From: Gammaproteobacteria bacterium
GTDB taxonomy: Bacteria; Pseudomonadota; Gammaproteobacteria; Arenicellales; Arenicellaceae
Direction: 5' to 3'
Assembly (NCBI GenBank): GCA_013002025.1
Contig: JABDKW010000036.1
Coordinates: 1 to 64,000 of the forward strand
DNA: 64,000 nt
The notes under the pieces were generated by a model that was not told where the DNA came from, ran no database searches, and was given only the letters and a program-made list of their open reading frames with translations. The position numbers and the translations under genes were made by a program. Position 1 is the first letter of the stretch. Every line of letters starts with the position of its first letter. Shown here one piece after another: positions 34,257 to 44,894 of this stretch.

Positions 34257-35983
34257 TCCAGCTTGAACTGAAGTTTGATAGATTCGATTTGGCTGGCAAC
34301 AGCTCTGCCTGAACCCTGTTCATAGGCTGGCTGAAATTTCCAGCGCTTAACGGCCCGTATGGCGGCGCCATCAAACACCCGGCCGGGTTGTGCACTCACC
34401 ACCACAACATCCTCTGCAGTGCCTTGCTCCGAAATGGTGAAGGCAAGCTCGACCCAGCCTTCCTGTTCGCGCTGCAACGCACGGCGCGGGTACTTGGGCG
34501 GAGACTGTGAAATTGCTTTAGCGGGAATAATGGTAGGTGGAGGCGGCGCTACTGGTTCTGCTGTCTCGGTTGCAGCGATTATCTGTGCTTCACGTTTTGC
34601 TGTCAGATCGGCATTGAGCTTTGCGACCGCGCCTAAATCCAGATTCAGTCGCCGCAATAACGCAATTTCATGTTCTGCCATATCCAGATCGCCGCTGTTT
34701 AATACGTTGCCTGCTGACGCCAGTAGCAGCGTATTCAGTGATTGTAAGCGTGGTTGAAAATTGGCCTGACTAATACTGTTTTTTTTGCGCGCATTCGATA
34801 CCAGCGTGTAGGCGTTGCCCTTGGTAGGCGGCGCCAAATTGCCCGCGGCGAGTGCCGTATCGATTTCGCGCAGAAGTTTTTGCTCTCTCCTTAGTGCTTT
34901 AGCCGCCTTATTGCTGCCGCCAAGAGAATCACCCATCTTATTCAGAACCGCAGTGGTTTTCGCCACCTCTTCTTTCGTTCCGTCGGATCTGACCGCAGTT
35001 ACATGCTTTTCAATAGTGCGTTCCAGCCTGGATCGTAATGAATCGTTCTTCTTATTCAAAGGGTCAAGCTCTTCCAAGACGGCCAGGGTCGCCAGCGCTT
35101 CATCAAAACGTGCGTCGTCAATAAGCTGCTGAAAATTGGAGCGCAGTTGTTCAGCCACCAGTTTCTTGCCGCGATAGGCAACCCGGTCATAAGGATCGAG
35201 ATCAAGCGCCTGATCGTAATAATGTAAAGCGCTGGCGTTTTGAGGAGTCGTTAAGTTGCCGGCGGCCAACGCTGCCGCGGCCAGTTCATTAAATGCGGCG
35301 GTGTCACTCGATATAATTGAGACGTCGGCCGAGAGTTGTTTTTCTGATCGACTCGCCGCCGCGGAATCCATCACAGCCACATCAGACTCTGTAGTATTGC
35401 TTGATTGTTCCAGACCCCCAAGCAGCAACCATGCTGCCAGACCAATCGAGGCTATCGTGATCGATGCATAAACCAGGCCCGACTTGTTGGGGGCCTTGCT
35501 GCTTTTGTATACGGCGCCGCTACGTTTGCCCGCGTCATTCACAAAATTGGCGGTCACGTCCTGGCCCGCCGCAACTCGCTCGAGTAGGTTAAGGTGTAAA
35601 CGATTGGCTCGCTTGAAGGCCAGGAAAAGTTGTTTGGCACGCACCGGTTTACTGAACGCTCTGTAGACCAGCGGCTGTACATCGTCGGTTAATACGGCCG
35701 CCAGAGGTTCTGCGTCGCCCACTAAAATAACAATCTGAGTGGGGTCTTGCTTTTTGAGTTTAATTATTTGTTCAATCGTGGCATCAACATCGTTGAGGTT
35801 GACCGCCAGATCAAAGATAACGATACCATTGTGCTGCAGCAATGAGCCGTCCTCCAATGCCAATTGGATCGAGTCACGGCTGTGAAACTCCTGCTCTGTT
35901 GTATTGCTCTGCGTAAGCTGCTCGATGAACTTAAAGTCATCTGAAATGAGCAGCACCGTTGGAGACAATGATGAGTCGGTCAT
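34253..35983 (-). CDS. Receiver domain - membrane helix - TonB C-terminal domain fusion
   Basis: A 576-residue protein from the ATG at 35983 (GGGA upstream; a GTG at 36025 is the alternative). Residues about 8-125 look like a response-regulator receiver: acidic pair Asp15/Asp16 in LLISDD, candidate phospho-acceptor Asp58 in IVIFDLAVN, and Lys112 in AFSKPVR. One membrane helix follows (about 169-191). A periplasmic TPR-like helical region ([19 protein letters not shown]) leads to a TonB C-terminal domain with [20 protein letters not shown] and [13 protein letters not shown]. The topology puts the receiver in the cytoplasm and TonB in the periplasm. It lies near the second TtpC/ExbD cassette, which lacks a TonB. 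The receiver call is from motif spacing and needs confirmation. Confidence 0.82.
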   Translation of the reverse strand: MTDSSLSPTVLLISDDFKFIEQLTQSNTTEQEFHSRDSIQLALEDGSLLQHNGIVIFDLAVNLNDVDATIEQIIKLKKQDPTQIVILVGDAEPLAAVLTDDVQPLVYRAFSKPVRAKQLFLAFKRANRLHLNLLERVAAGQDVTANFVNDAGKRSGAVYKSSKAPNKSGLVYASITIASIGLAAWLLLGGLEQSSNTTESDVAVMDSAAASRSEKQLSADVSIISSDTAAFNELAAAALAAGNLTTPQNASALHYYDQALDLDPYDRVAYRGKKLVAEQLRSNFQQLIDDARFDEALATLAVLEELDPLNKKNDSLRSRLERTIEKHVTAVRSDGTKEEVAKTTAVLNKMGDSLGGSNKAAKALRREQKLLREIDTALAAGNLAPPTKGNAYTLVSNARKKNSISQANFQPRLQSLNTLLLASAGNVLNSGDLDMAEHEIALLRRLNLDLGAVAKLNADLTAKREAQIIAATETAEPVAPPPPTIIPAKAISQSPPKYPRRALQREQEGWVELAFTISEQGTAEDVVVVSAQPGRVFDGAAIRAVKRWKFQPAYEQGSGRAVASQIESIKLQFKLD

Positions 35984-36178
35984 TGCGTCGTCCCAGTTAG
36001 GGTATTGTTGTTCAATGGTAGCCACCGCGGGCCGCGCATTGATTGTCAGATTGAGTCGTTGCTTATCGGGTAAGCAAAGTCCTGATGGACATGATCATCA
36101 TAGCCAAAAAGAAAAGCCACGCCCATAGGTGAGAGTTAAGTTTTCGAGTGCCCGTGTGTCAGGCCTGGCGCGTTAGCT

Positions 36179-36970
36179 TTATTTCAGCGACGCCTTGGTA
36201 CGGGCTTTGGCTCGATTTAACTTTTTCTGATAGCGGCTTTGCACAATATCGCTGATGATAAGGATGAAAAGCACGAAGTAGAAAGTGGTTTTAGACATCT
36301 GCACCACGTGATTGCCAAAAAATTGCATTTGCGAGAGATGGCCGCCTTCCGAAATCAGCATGACTCCAACAAGGAATAGAATAAATAACCCCAATACTTC
36401 ATACATGCGGTTTTTCTGTAAAAAATCAGATACGGTATCAGCCAGCACCACCATCAATAAGCCGCCGGTTAGAATGGCCGTTGCCATGACGAAAAACTGT
36501 TGTGTCACCGCCATGGCGCTGAGGATGGAGTCGAATGAAAAAACCACATTCATCGCCACTATCCAGAAAATAATAAGGCCAATTGATTTGGGTTCACGTT
36601 GTTCGTGGTCCAGGTCCTCAAGGCTCATCATATGCAAAATTTCTTTCATGGCGGTATACAGAATGAAAATCCCGCCGAACAATACAACCACCGCATGAAG
36701 GTTGAATGAGGCCTCGATGACACCCGGCCAATTAATCGAAAACAATTGCTGTTGAAAGGCCTGAATCATATTCAGCAGCAGGAACAGCAGCACAATCCGT
36801 AGCGCGACTGCGATAACAATTCCCCAGAACCGGACCGCGGCCTGGCGCTCTGCCGGGGCACGTTGCGATTCAAGAGAGATATACAATAAGTTGTCGAATC
36901 CCAATACGGCCTGCAACATTATTAATAAGATTAGATCGACCAGATTGGCGAGCGTAAATAATTCACTCAT
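36179..36970 (-). CDS. TerC family integral membrane protein
   Basis: A 263-residue inner-membrane protein with about seven hydrophobic helices. The family's acidic membrane motifs are present: AVLGFDNLLYISL near the N-terminus and VVFSFDSILSAMAVT near the middle, with Asp residues that probably bind a metal. TerC relatives such as Alx and YkoY export manganese or support metalation of exported proteins; others give tellurite resistance. The gene stands alone on the minus strand, so the substrate is not indicated. Confidence 0.87.
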   Translation of the reverse strand: MSELFTLANLVDLILLIMLQAVLGFDNLLYISLESQRAPAERQAAVRFWGIVIAVALRIVLLFLLLNMIQAFQQQLFSINWPGVIEASFNLHAVVVLFGGIFILYTAMKEILHMMSLEDLDHEQREPKSIGLIIFWIVAMNVVFSFDSILSAMAVTQQFFVMATAILTGGLLMVVLADTVSDFLQKNRMYEVLGLFILFLVGVMLISEGGHLSQMQFFGNHVVQMSKTTFYFVLFILIISDIVQSRYQKKLNRAKARTKASLK

Positions 36971-37069
36971 GAATTTCTCCGATTCTCAGAAGGGCGACGA
37001 TTGATTCGTCGATATTGAAAGCTGGGTTTAAGTTTATAGAACAAGCGCCATTAAAATAAATCAGCGCAA

Positions 37070-38104
37070 CTAAAGTTCGAGCCGCCAGTTGATTTGCTGG
37101 CCAGCGTAGAAAGGAACGATTGATTCACCACTTGGCAGTTCAATAATATCCGGCATGGTCCAAGAGTCGCGTATCAGGGTCACGGTTTCGCGGTTCACTG
37201 GTAAGCCGTAGAACATTGGCCCATAGATACTGGCGAAGCCCTCCAGTTTGGCCATTGCCCCCAACTCATCAAAAATCTGAGCATACAACTCCATTGCTCC
37301 CCAGGCACTATAGCAGCCAGCGCAACCACAGGGATTTTCTTTGGCCTGTTTGGTATGCGGCGCGGAGTCGGTGCCGAGAAAAAACTTATGTGAGCCACTT
37401 GCCACTGCTTCTCTGAGGCGTTGCTGGTGCACGTTGCGTTTTAACACCGGCAGGCAGTAATTATGGGGTCGAATTCCACCCGACAAGAGGTCATTCCGGT
37501 TCATCATCAAATGCTGCGGCGTGACGGTGGCGGCGGTGTTGTCACCGGTCTGCAGCACAAAGTCAACTGCCTCAGACGTGGTGATGTGCTCAAATACAAT
37601 CTTCAAATTCGGAAAGCACACATGGATAGGAGCAAGATGTTGATCAATGAACTCCTTTTCGCGGTCGAAAATGTCCACGTTGTCATCGGCAACTTCGCCA
37701 TGCACCAATAACAGCATTCCGCACTCGCTCATGGCTTCAAATACCGGGAACAACTTCTCAATTGAACCCACGGCCCCCTCCGAATTGGTGGTTGCGCCCG
37801 CGGGGTACAGTTTAGCTGCGGGGATTATTTTGCTGGCGGCTTCTTTGATCTGTTCCGGCGTGGTCTCATCGGTGAGATAGAGTGTCATTAACGGATTGAA
37901 ATCACTGCCGGGCCCGGCCGCCTCGAGAATCCGTTCACGGTAGGCTAGCGCCTGTTCGCGCTTGGTGACCGGCGGTATCAGATTGGGCATTACAATGGCG
38001 CGCTTGAAGCAGCGAGCGGTTGCGCTGACAGTTTCAGGAAGTAGCACTCCGTCACGAAAGTGCAGGTGCCAATCATCGGGTGCTTTTATTGTTATTTGGT
38101 CCAT
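37070..38104 (-). CDS. pyrC: Dihydroorotase
   Basis: PyrC closes carbamoyl-aspartate to dihydroorotate, the third step of pyrimidine synthesis. From the ATG at 38104 it has 344 residues, the usual length of class II dihydroorotase; an upstream ATG at 38131 gives a poor N-terminus. The zinc ligands His13 and His15 are in DDWHLHFRDG, the carboxylated lysine is in AAKLYPAGATTNS, and VHGE, FEHITT and GTDSAPH follow in order. It is monocistronic. Confidence 0.95.
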   Translation of the reverse strand: MDQITIKAPDDWHLHFRDGVLLPETVSATARCFKRAIVMPNLIPPVTKREQALAYRERILEAAGPGSDFNPLMTLYLTDETTPEQIKEAASKIIPAAKLYPAGATTNSEGAVGSIEKLFPVFEAMSECGMLLLVHGEVADDNVDIFDREKEFIDQHLAPIHVCFPNLKIVFEHITTSEAVDFVLQTGDNTAATVTPQHLMMNRNDLLSGGIRPHNYCLPVLKRNVHQQRLREAVASGSHKFFLGTDSAPHTKQAKENPCGCAGCYSAWGAMELYAQIFDELGAMAKLEGFASIYGPMFYGLPVNRETVTLIRDSWTMPDIIELPSGESIVPFYAGQQINWRLEL

Positions 38105-38308
38105 ATAGATCGCCCCATTTGGTCGAGTCATTGCGCGACTTCTTATTGTGTTGCTGCATGACCATTAAACAAAAACAAATGGTAATTATTGAACTGTGCT
38201 ACAGCATCTAAATGGCGTGTCTGTTTTGATCTGATTCAGATACAATACGTCGTTTGCAAAATTCCAACGCACTACGCCTACCGCGAATCATAGCGAGGCG
38301 CGCAATTT

Positions 38309-40240
38309 ATGTCGATAGCAATAACTCTTCCTGATGGGGCAATTAAACGATACGAGACAGCTGTCACGGGTCTGGAGATTGCCGAGTCCATTGCCAGTGG
38401 TTTACGTCGCAATGCCGTAGCGGTAAGGGTCAACGGAGAGCAGTGGGATCTAAGCCGGCCAATTGAGATTGATGCCGAGGTCGCCATCATTACTCGCGAT
38501 ACCGAAGAAGGGCTCGAGGTGCTGCGCCATGATGCAGCACATGTCATGGCAGAGGCGGTGAAAGAGCTTTACCCTGAAACTCAGGTCACCATCGGCCCGG
38601 CAATTGAGAACGGTTTTTATTACGATTTTGCCCGTGACGACGCCTTTACGCCGGAAGATCTGGAAGCGATCGAAGGGCGTATGAAAGAAATCGTCAAGCG
38701 CAACGAGGAGATCACGCGCGAAGTGTGGCAACGAGATCAGGCAATTGAATATTTCAATGGCATAGGCGAGGTGTATAAGGCAGAGATCATTGCGGAATTT
38801 CCGGCCGATGAAACCATTACCGTTTATCGCCAGGGCGAGTTTCTGGATTTATGTCGCGGGCCCCACTTGCCCTCGACCGGGGTGCTGCGGGATGGCTTTA
38901 AGCTGACCAAGCTAGCCGGCGCCTATTGGCGTGGCGACCCTAACAATGCGCAGTTACAACGCATTTACGGCACGGCCTGGTCTGATAAAAAGCAGTTAAA
39001 AGCCTATCTGCGTCGTATGGAGGAAGCCGAAAAGCGCGACCACCGCAAACTTGGTAAAGCATTGGACTTGTTCCATATTCAAGACGAAGCGCCCGGCAGC
39101 GTTTTCTGGCACCCCAAGGGTTGGGCCATCTACACCGCGGTGCAAAATTACATGGCGGCCCAACAGTACAAGCATGGCTACCAGGAAATAAAAACACCAG
39201 TATTGGTGGACATATCATTGTGGGAACGATCTGGCCATGCTTCAAAGTTTGGCGATGATATGTTTACGCTGAGCTCAGACGAGCGCGACTACGCAGTAAA
39301 ACCAATGAATTGCCCCTGCCATGTGCAAGTCTTTAATCAGGGCCTCAAGAGTTATCGCGACCTGCCGCTGCGATTAGCCGAGTTTGGTTCCTGCCATCGC
39401 AATGAAATGTCCGGTGCTCTGCATGGCATTATGCGGGTGCGCAGTTTTGTGCAGGACGATGCGCACATCTTCTGCACCGAAGATCAGATTCAGTCAGAGG
39501 TGAAACTGTTTATTGATTTTCTACACGAGGTTTACCGGGACTTCGGTTTTGAAGAAATTATCTATAAACTCTCCACCCGACCCGAGCAACGGGTTGGCGA
39601 AGACGCTGATTGGGATCGTGCCGAGCAGGCACTTGAACAGGCCTTAAACGACAATGGTCTGGATTGGGAACTGCAGCCCGGCGAAGGTGCGTTCTACGGC
39701 CCCAAGGTTGAGTTTTCTTTGAAGGACTGTATTGGCCGGGTGTGGCAGTGCGGCACAATACAGGTGGATTTTTCAATGCCTGGTCGCCTCGATGCGGAGT
39801 ATGTAGCCGAAGACGGCAGCAAGCAGGTGCCGGTGATGCTGCACCGCGCTATCCTGGGCTCGATTGAGCGTTTTTTGGGCATTCTGATTGAGCAGCATGC
39901 CGGCGCATTGCCAGCCTGGCTGGCACCGCAGCAGGTTATGGTGGCGACCATTGTGACCGATGCCAATGATTATGCGGAGCAGGTGCAAGCTGCGCTGCAC
40001 AATGCAGGTATTCGTGCTGAAGTTGATTTACGCAACGAGAAAATCAGCTATAAAGTGCGCGAGCACAGCCTGCAGAAAATTCCCGCAATTCTGTGTATTG
40101 GACAGCGCGAAGCTGAGCAGGGCACGGTGGCGGTGCGGCGTTTTGGCAGTAAGCAGCAAAGTGTGGTGCCACTGGAACAATTTATCGATGAGTTTTCTGA
40201 GGAAATCGAATCTAAACAGCAATTTGTAGTTGGAGAATAA
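38309..40240 (+). CDS. thrS: Threonyl-tRNA synthetase
   Basis: Charges tRNA-Thr. The 643 residues give the full bacterial order: an N-terminal TGS domain (about 1-60), the alanyl-like editing domain (about 65-225, with [11 protein letters not shown]), the class II catalytic domain ([10 protein letters not shown] with the zinc cysteine, and [22 protein letters not shown] as motif 2) and the C-terminal anticodon domain. The usual gammaproteobacterial partner infC does not follow; an FKBP gene starts 1 nt after the stop. The leader 38105-38308 shows no T-box. Confidence 0.96.
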   Translation: MSIAITLPDGAIKRYETAVTGLEIAESIASGLRRNAVAVRVNGEQWDLSRPIEIDAEVAIITRDTEEGLEVLRHDAAHVMAEAVKELYPETQVTIGPAIENGFYYDFARDDAFTPEDLEAIEGRMKEIVKRNEEITREVWQRDQAIEYFNGIGEVYKAEIIAEFPADETITVYRQGEFLDLCRGPHLPSTGVLRDGFKLTKLAGAYWRGDPNNAQLQRIYGTAWSDKKQLKAYLRRMEEAEKRDHRKLGKALDLFHIQDEAPGSVFWHPKGWAIYTAVQNYMAAQQYKHGYQEIKTPVLVDISLWERSGHASKFGDDMFTLSSDERDYAVKPMNCPCHVQVFNQGLKSYRDLPLRLAEFGSCHRNEMSGALHGIMRVRSFVQDDAHIFCTEDQIQSEVKLFIDFLHEVYRDFGFEEIIYKLSTRPEQRVGEDADWDRAEQALEQALNDNGLDWELQPGEGAFYGPKVEFSLKDCIGRVWQCGTIQVDFSMPGRLDAEYVAEDGSKQVPVMLHRAILGSIERFLGILIEQHAGALPAWLAPQQVMVATIVTDANDYAEQVQAALHNAGIRAEVDLRNEKISYKVREHSLQKIPAILCIGQREAEQGTVAVRRFGSKQQSVVPLEQFIDEFSEEIESKQQFVVGE

Positions 40241-40241
40241 A

Positions 40242-40976
40242 ATGAGTAGCAAGAAAATTATCACCCTGGTGGCCGGTCTGGCCATATTGGTAACGGCAAC
40301 CTATTTTGGTTTCGGCGGCGCTGATCGAAACAATATTGCCCAAGCCCAGGACAAAACAGCAGACGTTAAGCTGGATAGCGAAAAGGCTAAACTGGGTTAC
40401 ATGTATGGCATCCAGATTGCCAATGACATGATCTCAGCCGGCGCCATGGACGAACTCGACGTAGAGGCCTTTATGGCCGCGCAGAGCGAAGTATTTGCCG
40501 GCAAGGAGCCGCGTATGACGCCAGAAGAAATGCAGGCGGTGCAGCAGGCTTATATGAACAAGCAACAAGCGGCAGCAGTAGCCCTGGCGGCGGAAAATAA
40601 AGCCAGAGGCGATGCCTATCTGGCCGAAAATAAGGTTAAAGAGGGCGTTAAAACGACCGACAGCGGTCTGCAGTATGAAGTGCTGCGCGCTGGCAAGGGT
40701 AAACAGCCCAGCAAAGAAGGGTCAGCCAAAGTGCACTATCAGGGCACGCTGACTGACGGCACTACGTTTGACAGCTCCTACGCACGTAATGAGCCAGCCA
40801 CGTTTCCGGTGGGCGGTTTGATCCCGGGTTTTACTGAAGGCTTATTGCTAATGAAAGAAGGAGCGAAATACCGATTTGTGATTCCCTCAGATATTGCCTA
40901 TGGTGAGCGTGCTTCGGGGCCCATCGGGCCCAACGAGGTGTTGGTGTTTGAAGTAGAGTTGCTGGAAGTTCTATAA
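40242..40976 (+). CDS. FKBP-type peptidyl-prolyl isomerase (FkpA/Mip-like)
   Basis: A 244-residue exported isomerase: a hydrophobic N-terminal segment (residues about 6-22, signal or anchor), a helical FKBP N-terminal dimerisation domain (about 45-135) and the FKBP catalytic domain at the end (VHYQGTLTDGTTFDSSYARNEPATFPVGGLIPGFTEG and YRFVIPSDIAYGER). It folds proteins in the periplasm. The ATG at 40242 follows the GGAGA at 40232-40236 inside the thrS end, only 1 nt after the thrS stop, so the genes are probably cotranscribed. Confidence 0.92.
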   Translation: MSSKKIITLVAGLAILVTATYFGFGGADRNNIAQAQDKTADVKLDSEKAKLGYMYGIQIANDMISAGAMDELDVEAFMAAQSEVFAGKEPRMTPEEMQAVQQAYMNKQQAAAVALAAENKARGDAYLAENKVKEGVKTTDSGLQYEVLRAGKGKQPSKEGSAKVHYQGTLTDGTTFDSSYARNEPATFPVGGLIPGFTEGLLLMKEGAKYRFVIPSDIAYGERASGPIGPNEVLVFEVELLEVL

Positions 40977-41003
40977 GCCAATTCCATACGGGCGGGCGCA
41001 GCC

Positions 41004-41255
41004 ATGAGCTATTCGCTGTACTACAGTCAGTACTGCTATTTTTGCCAGAAGGTATTGATGCATTTGCGTGGGCGCGAGCACCCGATTGAGTTATTGAATG
41101 TGGCTGACTCGGCGCATCAGTCGGCACTGATCACGGGCGGGGGCAAGGGCCAGGTGCCTTGTCTGTATATTTCGCAAGGCGCAGGCAGTGAGCAATGGAT
41201 GTACGAATCCGACGATATTATCGCCTATATCAAACAGCATGAGCTGGCGATGTAA
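41004..41255 (+). CDS. Glutaredoxin-like protein
   Basis: An 83-residue thioredoxin-fold protein with the redox motif CYFC at residues 11-14, the cis-proline region GQVPCLYIS, and YESDDIIAYIKQ at the end, a pattern shared by glutaredoxins and GST N-terminal domains. It probably reduces disulfides using glutathione. It follows the FKBP gene by 27 nt and is closed by a strong terminator, so it may end the thrS-FKBP transcript. Confidence 0.85.
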   Translation: MSYSLYYSQYCYFCQKVLMHLRGREHPIELLNVADSAHQSALITGGGKGQVPCLYISQGAGSEQWMYESDDIIAYIKQHELAM

Positions 41256-41281
41256 AGCCAGACCGATTACTGAACCCCAAT

Positions 41282-41310
41282 AAAAAGGCTGCCTGCGGGC
41301 AGCCTTTTTT
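41282..41310. terminator. Bidirectional rho-independent terminator
   Basis: Stem GGCTGCC/GGCAGCC (41287-41293 and 41298-41304), 4-nt loop, flanked by five A and six T. It serves the glutaredoxin gene and convergent adk. Confidence 0.93.
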
Positions 41311-41345
41311 ACTTACTGGGCGTTGCGAGGTTCAGCTTCGCAGTT

Positions 41346-42050
<705 letters not shown>

Positions 42051-42270
42051 TTAGCTGGCCTGTCACACTATTGCCGTCGGCTGTGCAATCACGCGCTTAA
42101 CAGCGCCCATTACAAGCGCCAAGCGCCGTAATTTAGCACAGATAGGGCGTTTTTTCCCTGCCATAGTTGTTGTGGCGCAATAACCCGTTTAGGCTAAGAC
42201 AAGCCACCCAAAGCAGGATACTATTAGGCTTGGTATTGGGGTTAAACGAATAATAGAGAAGATTTTCCCG

Positions 42271-44124
42271 GTGTCACACACAGAAGCTAAGACCTACCCG
42301 CAAGACGTATTGGCCAGCGCACGTGGCACAGACGTCATTACTCGCACCGACGCGCTAACGCTTGATGAGTTGTTTCGGGAGCGAGTGCGTCGTTCTGCAG
42401 ATGCCATTGCCTATAGTCAATTCGATGCTGATCAGGGCGCGTGGGTGAGTTGTACCTGGGCGGAAATGGCGCAACAGGTTTCGCGTTGGCAATCGGCATT
42501 TGCTGCTCAGCGGCTGCACAAAGGGGATCGAGTCGCGATCTGTCACTCCAACAGCATGCAATGGGTCTGCTTTGATCAGGCGGCATTAAGATTAGGGTTG
42601 GTGGTGGTGCCGCTTTATCCGATCGACCGCGCTGAAAATACAGCCTTCGTGATCAGCGATGCGCACGCCAAGTTGGCATTTTTCGAATCCCATGAACAGT
42701 GGCAGCATGTGGCCGCCTGTGAACACTACCTTGGCACTCTGAAAACGGTTTTGGTGCCGAACATGGAAGACAAAGCAGAGCCCGACTCGCGGGTCAGGTT
42801 GTTGTCGGATTGGCTGCCGGCAGAAGGGGAGCGACTGGAGCGCGGCCTAATCGGCACCGATGATCTGGCGAGCATTGTTTATACCTCCGGCACGACTGGC
42901 GCGCCAAAAGGCGTGATGCTTTCGCATCGCAATATTCTTGCCAATGCCTATAGCAGCTTACGCAGCGTGGTGCTCAAACCGGAGGATCATTTGCTTAGTT
43001 TCCTACCCTTGTCACACACTCTGGAGCGTACCCTCGGCTATGTAGCGCCGATGATGGCCGGCGCCCGCGTGACATTTAACCGCTCGATACCTGACTTGGC
43101 TGAGGACCTGAAATTGGTTAAGCCAACGGCAATGCTGGCGGTACCGCGAATATTTGAGCGGGTACACAACCAGATCTACGCATTCGTAAACGACAGCCAC
43201 ACCCTGCGACGCTGGCTGTTTAAGTTGGCCATCAACGTCGGTTGGCAAAAGTTTCTCTATTCACAGGGACTGGCTGCGTGGCGACCGCGATTGCTACTTA
43301 GCAACCTGCTTGATGGGCTAGTCGCTAGCAACCTGCGTGCGACCTTTGGCGGCCGTTTGCAATATTCGATTGTGGGTGGTGCCCCGCTGTCGCTCGAAGT
43401 AATGAAAACCTTTACTGCTTTGGGCATTCCACTGGTGCAGGGTTACGGCCTGACGGAGGCGAGCCCAGCGGTCAGTAGTAATACGCTGGAGCGCAATCTG
43501 CCGGGGTCCATTGGTTTGCCTTTAAGGGGCGTGCAGGTGCGCATTGGTAATAACGATGAATTGTTAGTTAAGGGCGAGAGTGTCATGCGGGGGTATTGGC
43601 AAAACCCGGATGCTACTGAAGACATAATGAGCGGTGAATGGTTGCATACCGGTGATCAGGCACGCATTGATGATGCCGGCTTTATTTTTCTAACCGGGCG
43701 CATTAAAGAAATTATGGTGTTGTCGAATGGTGAAAAAGTTGCGCCCGCGCTGATAGAAGCGGCCATCGCTCGCGACCCGCTGATTGAACAGGTCATGCTG
43801 GTTGGTGAAGCCAAGCCGTTCCTGACCGCTATTGTGGTGCTCAATCCAGCGGAATGGCGTAAGCGCTGCAAAAAAATAGGTCTGGCTGATGAACGCCTAA
43901 GTAGCGCAACAGCGCAAAACTATCTGCTCAAGGTGGTTGCCAGTCAAATGACCGAGGCACCGGGCCATGCTCAGGTGCGTCAGGTTTATCCGTCATTTGT
44001 GGAGTGGAGTATTGAGTCCGGGCTGTTGACTCGCACCTATAAAGTTCAACGGGAGCAGGTGCTCGCGCATTTTGCAGAAGAAATCCATGAAATGTACAAA
44101 GGTCATGAGGTCTATAAGGCGTGA
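42271..44124 (+). CDS. Long-chain fatty acid-CoA ligase (AMP-forming)
   Basis: Activates fatty acids to acyl-CoA through an acyl-adenylate. It has 617 residues and starts at GTG (42271). The AMP-binding signature YTSGTTGAPKGVMLSH is near residues 210-225, VQGYGLTEASP is near 390, and the hinge HTGDQARIDDAGFIFLTGRIKE is near 460. The size and sequence fit the FadD15-like long-chain group rather than E. coli FadD. It has no partner beta-oxidation genes here. The stop overlaps a possible GTG start of the next gene. Confidence 0.9.
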   Translation: MSHTEAKTYPQDVLASARGTDVITRTDALTLDELFRERVRRSADAIAYSQFDADQGAWVSCTWAEMAQQVSRWQSAFAAQRLHKGDRVAICHSNSMQWVCFDQAALRLGLVVVPLYPIDRAENTAFVISDAHAKLAFFESHEQWQHVAACEHYLGTLKTVLVPNMEDKAEPDSRVRLLSDWLPAEGERLERGLIGTDDLASIVYTSGTTGAPKGVMLSHRNILANAYSSLRSVVLKPEDHLLSFLPLSHTLERTLGYVAPMMAGARVTFNRSIPDLAEDLKLVKPTAMLAVPRIFERVHNQIYAFVNDSHTLRRWLFKLAINVGWQKFLYSQGLAAWRPRLLLSNLLDGLVASNLRATFGGRLQYSIVGGAPLSLEVMKTFTALGIPLVQGYGLTEASPAVSSNTLERNLPGSIGLPLRGVQVRIGNNDELLVKGESVMRGYWQNPDATEDIMSGEWLHTGDQARIDDAGFIFLTGRIKEIMVLSNGEKVAPALIEAAIARDPLIEQVMLVGEAKPFLTAIVVLNPAEWRKRCKKIGLADERLSSATAQNYLLKVVASQMTEAPGHAQVRQVYPSFVEWSIESGLLTRTYKVQREQVLAHFAEEIHEMYKGHEVYKA

Positions 44125-44129
44125 GGCTA

Positions 44130-44801
44130 ATGACCGCCCTGTTACTGCTTGGCTTGCTAGCCTGCCAACCACAGCAGGGCACGCAAGCGACGGCAATAAC
44201 TGACTACGAGGCGGCCCGTGATGTGTTTTGGCGTTCGTTATACGCCGATGGCGGCAACACCTTGTATTGCGGTGTGAGGTTTACCCCAGAGTCACGCCGA
44301 GGCTTGAATATAGAACATGTTTTCCCCATGGGGTGGGTGACTAACTCGCTGAATTGCGGTACCCGTAAGCAGTGTCGACAAAACAGCAGGCAATTCAACT
44401 TGATCGAAGCCGATTTGCATAATCTGTACCCATCACGATCGGATGTGAACTACCAGCGTTCGGCCTTTTCGTTCGGCCATGTGGGCGGTGAACGCCGGGA
44501 GTTTGGTTCGCAATGCGATTTTGAGGTCGATGAGCGGGCCCGCCTGGCAGAACCCGCGCCAGCCTCGCGCGGCGAAGTCGCCAGAGCCATGTTTTACATG
44601 GCAGACCGCTACCGAGCACAGGGGCTGGTGTTATTCAAGCGGCAGAGGAGCCTACTGGCGCAGTGGCATGAAGATGATCCGCCATCAGAGGCGGAGCGCA
44701 GGCGCAACGATCGCATCGAGAGTTTGCAAGGCAACCGCAACCCATTTGTCGATAACCCGGCGCTGGTAAGGGAAAAAATAACTCGCGGCGAGTTTAACTA
44801 A
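44130..44801 (+). CDS. Endonuclease I (EndA/Dns family), predicted lipoprotein
   Basis: A 223-residue secreted DNase. The family core is visible: LNIEHVFPMGW with the catalytic histidine, then ADLHNLYPSRSDVN, whose asparagine and acidic residues bind the metal. LLLLGLLACQ at the start is a lipobox, so the enzyme would be lipid-anchored rather than freely periplasmic as EndA of E. coli. Several cysteines probably form disulfides. I chose the ATG at 44130, with GTGAGG upstream; a GTG at 44121 overlapping the ligase stop is possible. Confidence 0.88.
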   Translation: MTALLLLGLLACQPQQGTQATAITDYEAARDVFWRSLYADGGNTLYCGVRFTPESRRGLNIEHVFPMGWVTNSLNCGTRKQCRQNSRQFNLIEADLHNLYPSRSDVNYQRSAFSFGHVGGERREFGSQCDFEVDERARLAEPAPASRGEVARAMFYMADRYRAQGLVLFKRQRSLLAQWHEDDPPSEAERRRNDRIESLQGNRNPFVDNPALVREKITRGEFN

Positions 44802-44894
44802 TTGCTTAAATTAAGCAGAGTTTTAGCGGCTATCCGTTAATCCTGTTGTATGGTAATTGCTCCCGCTAAATTTCAACTACTTACTCGAACACCT

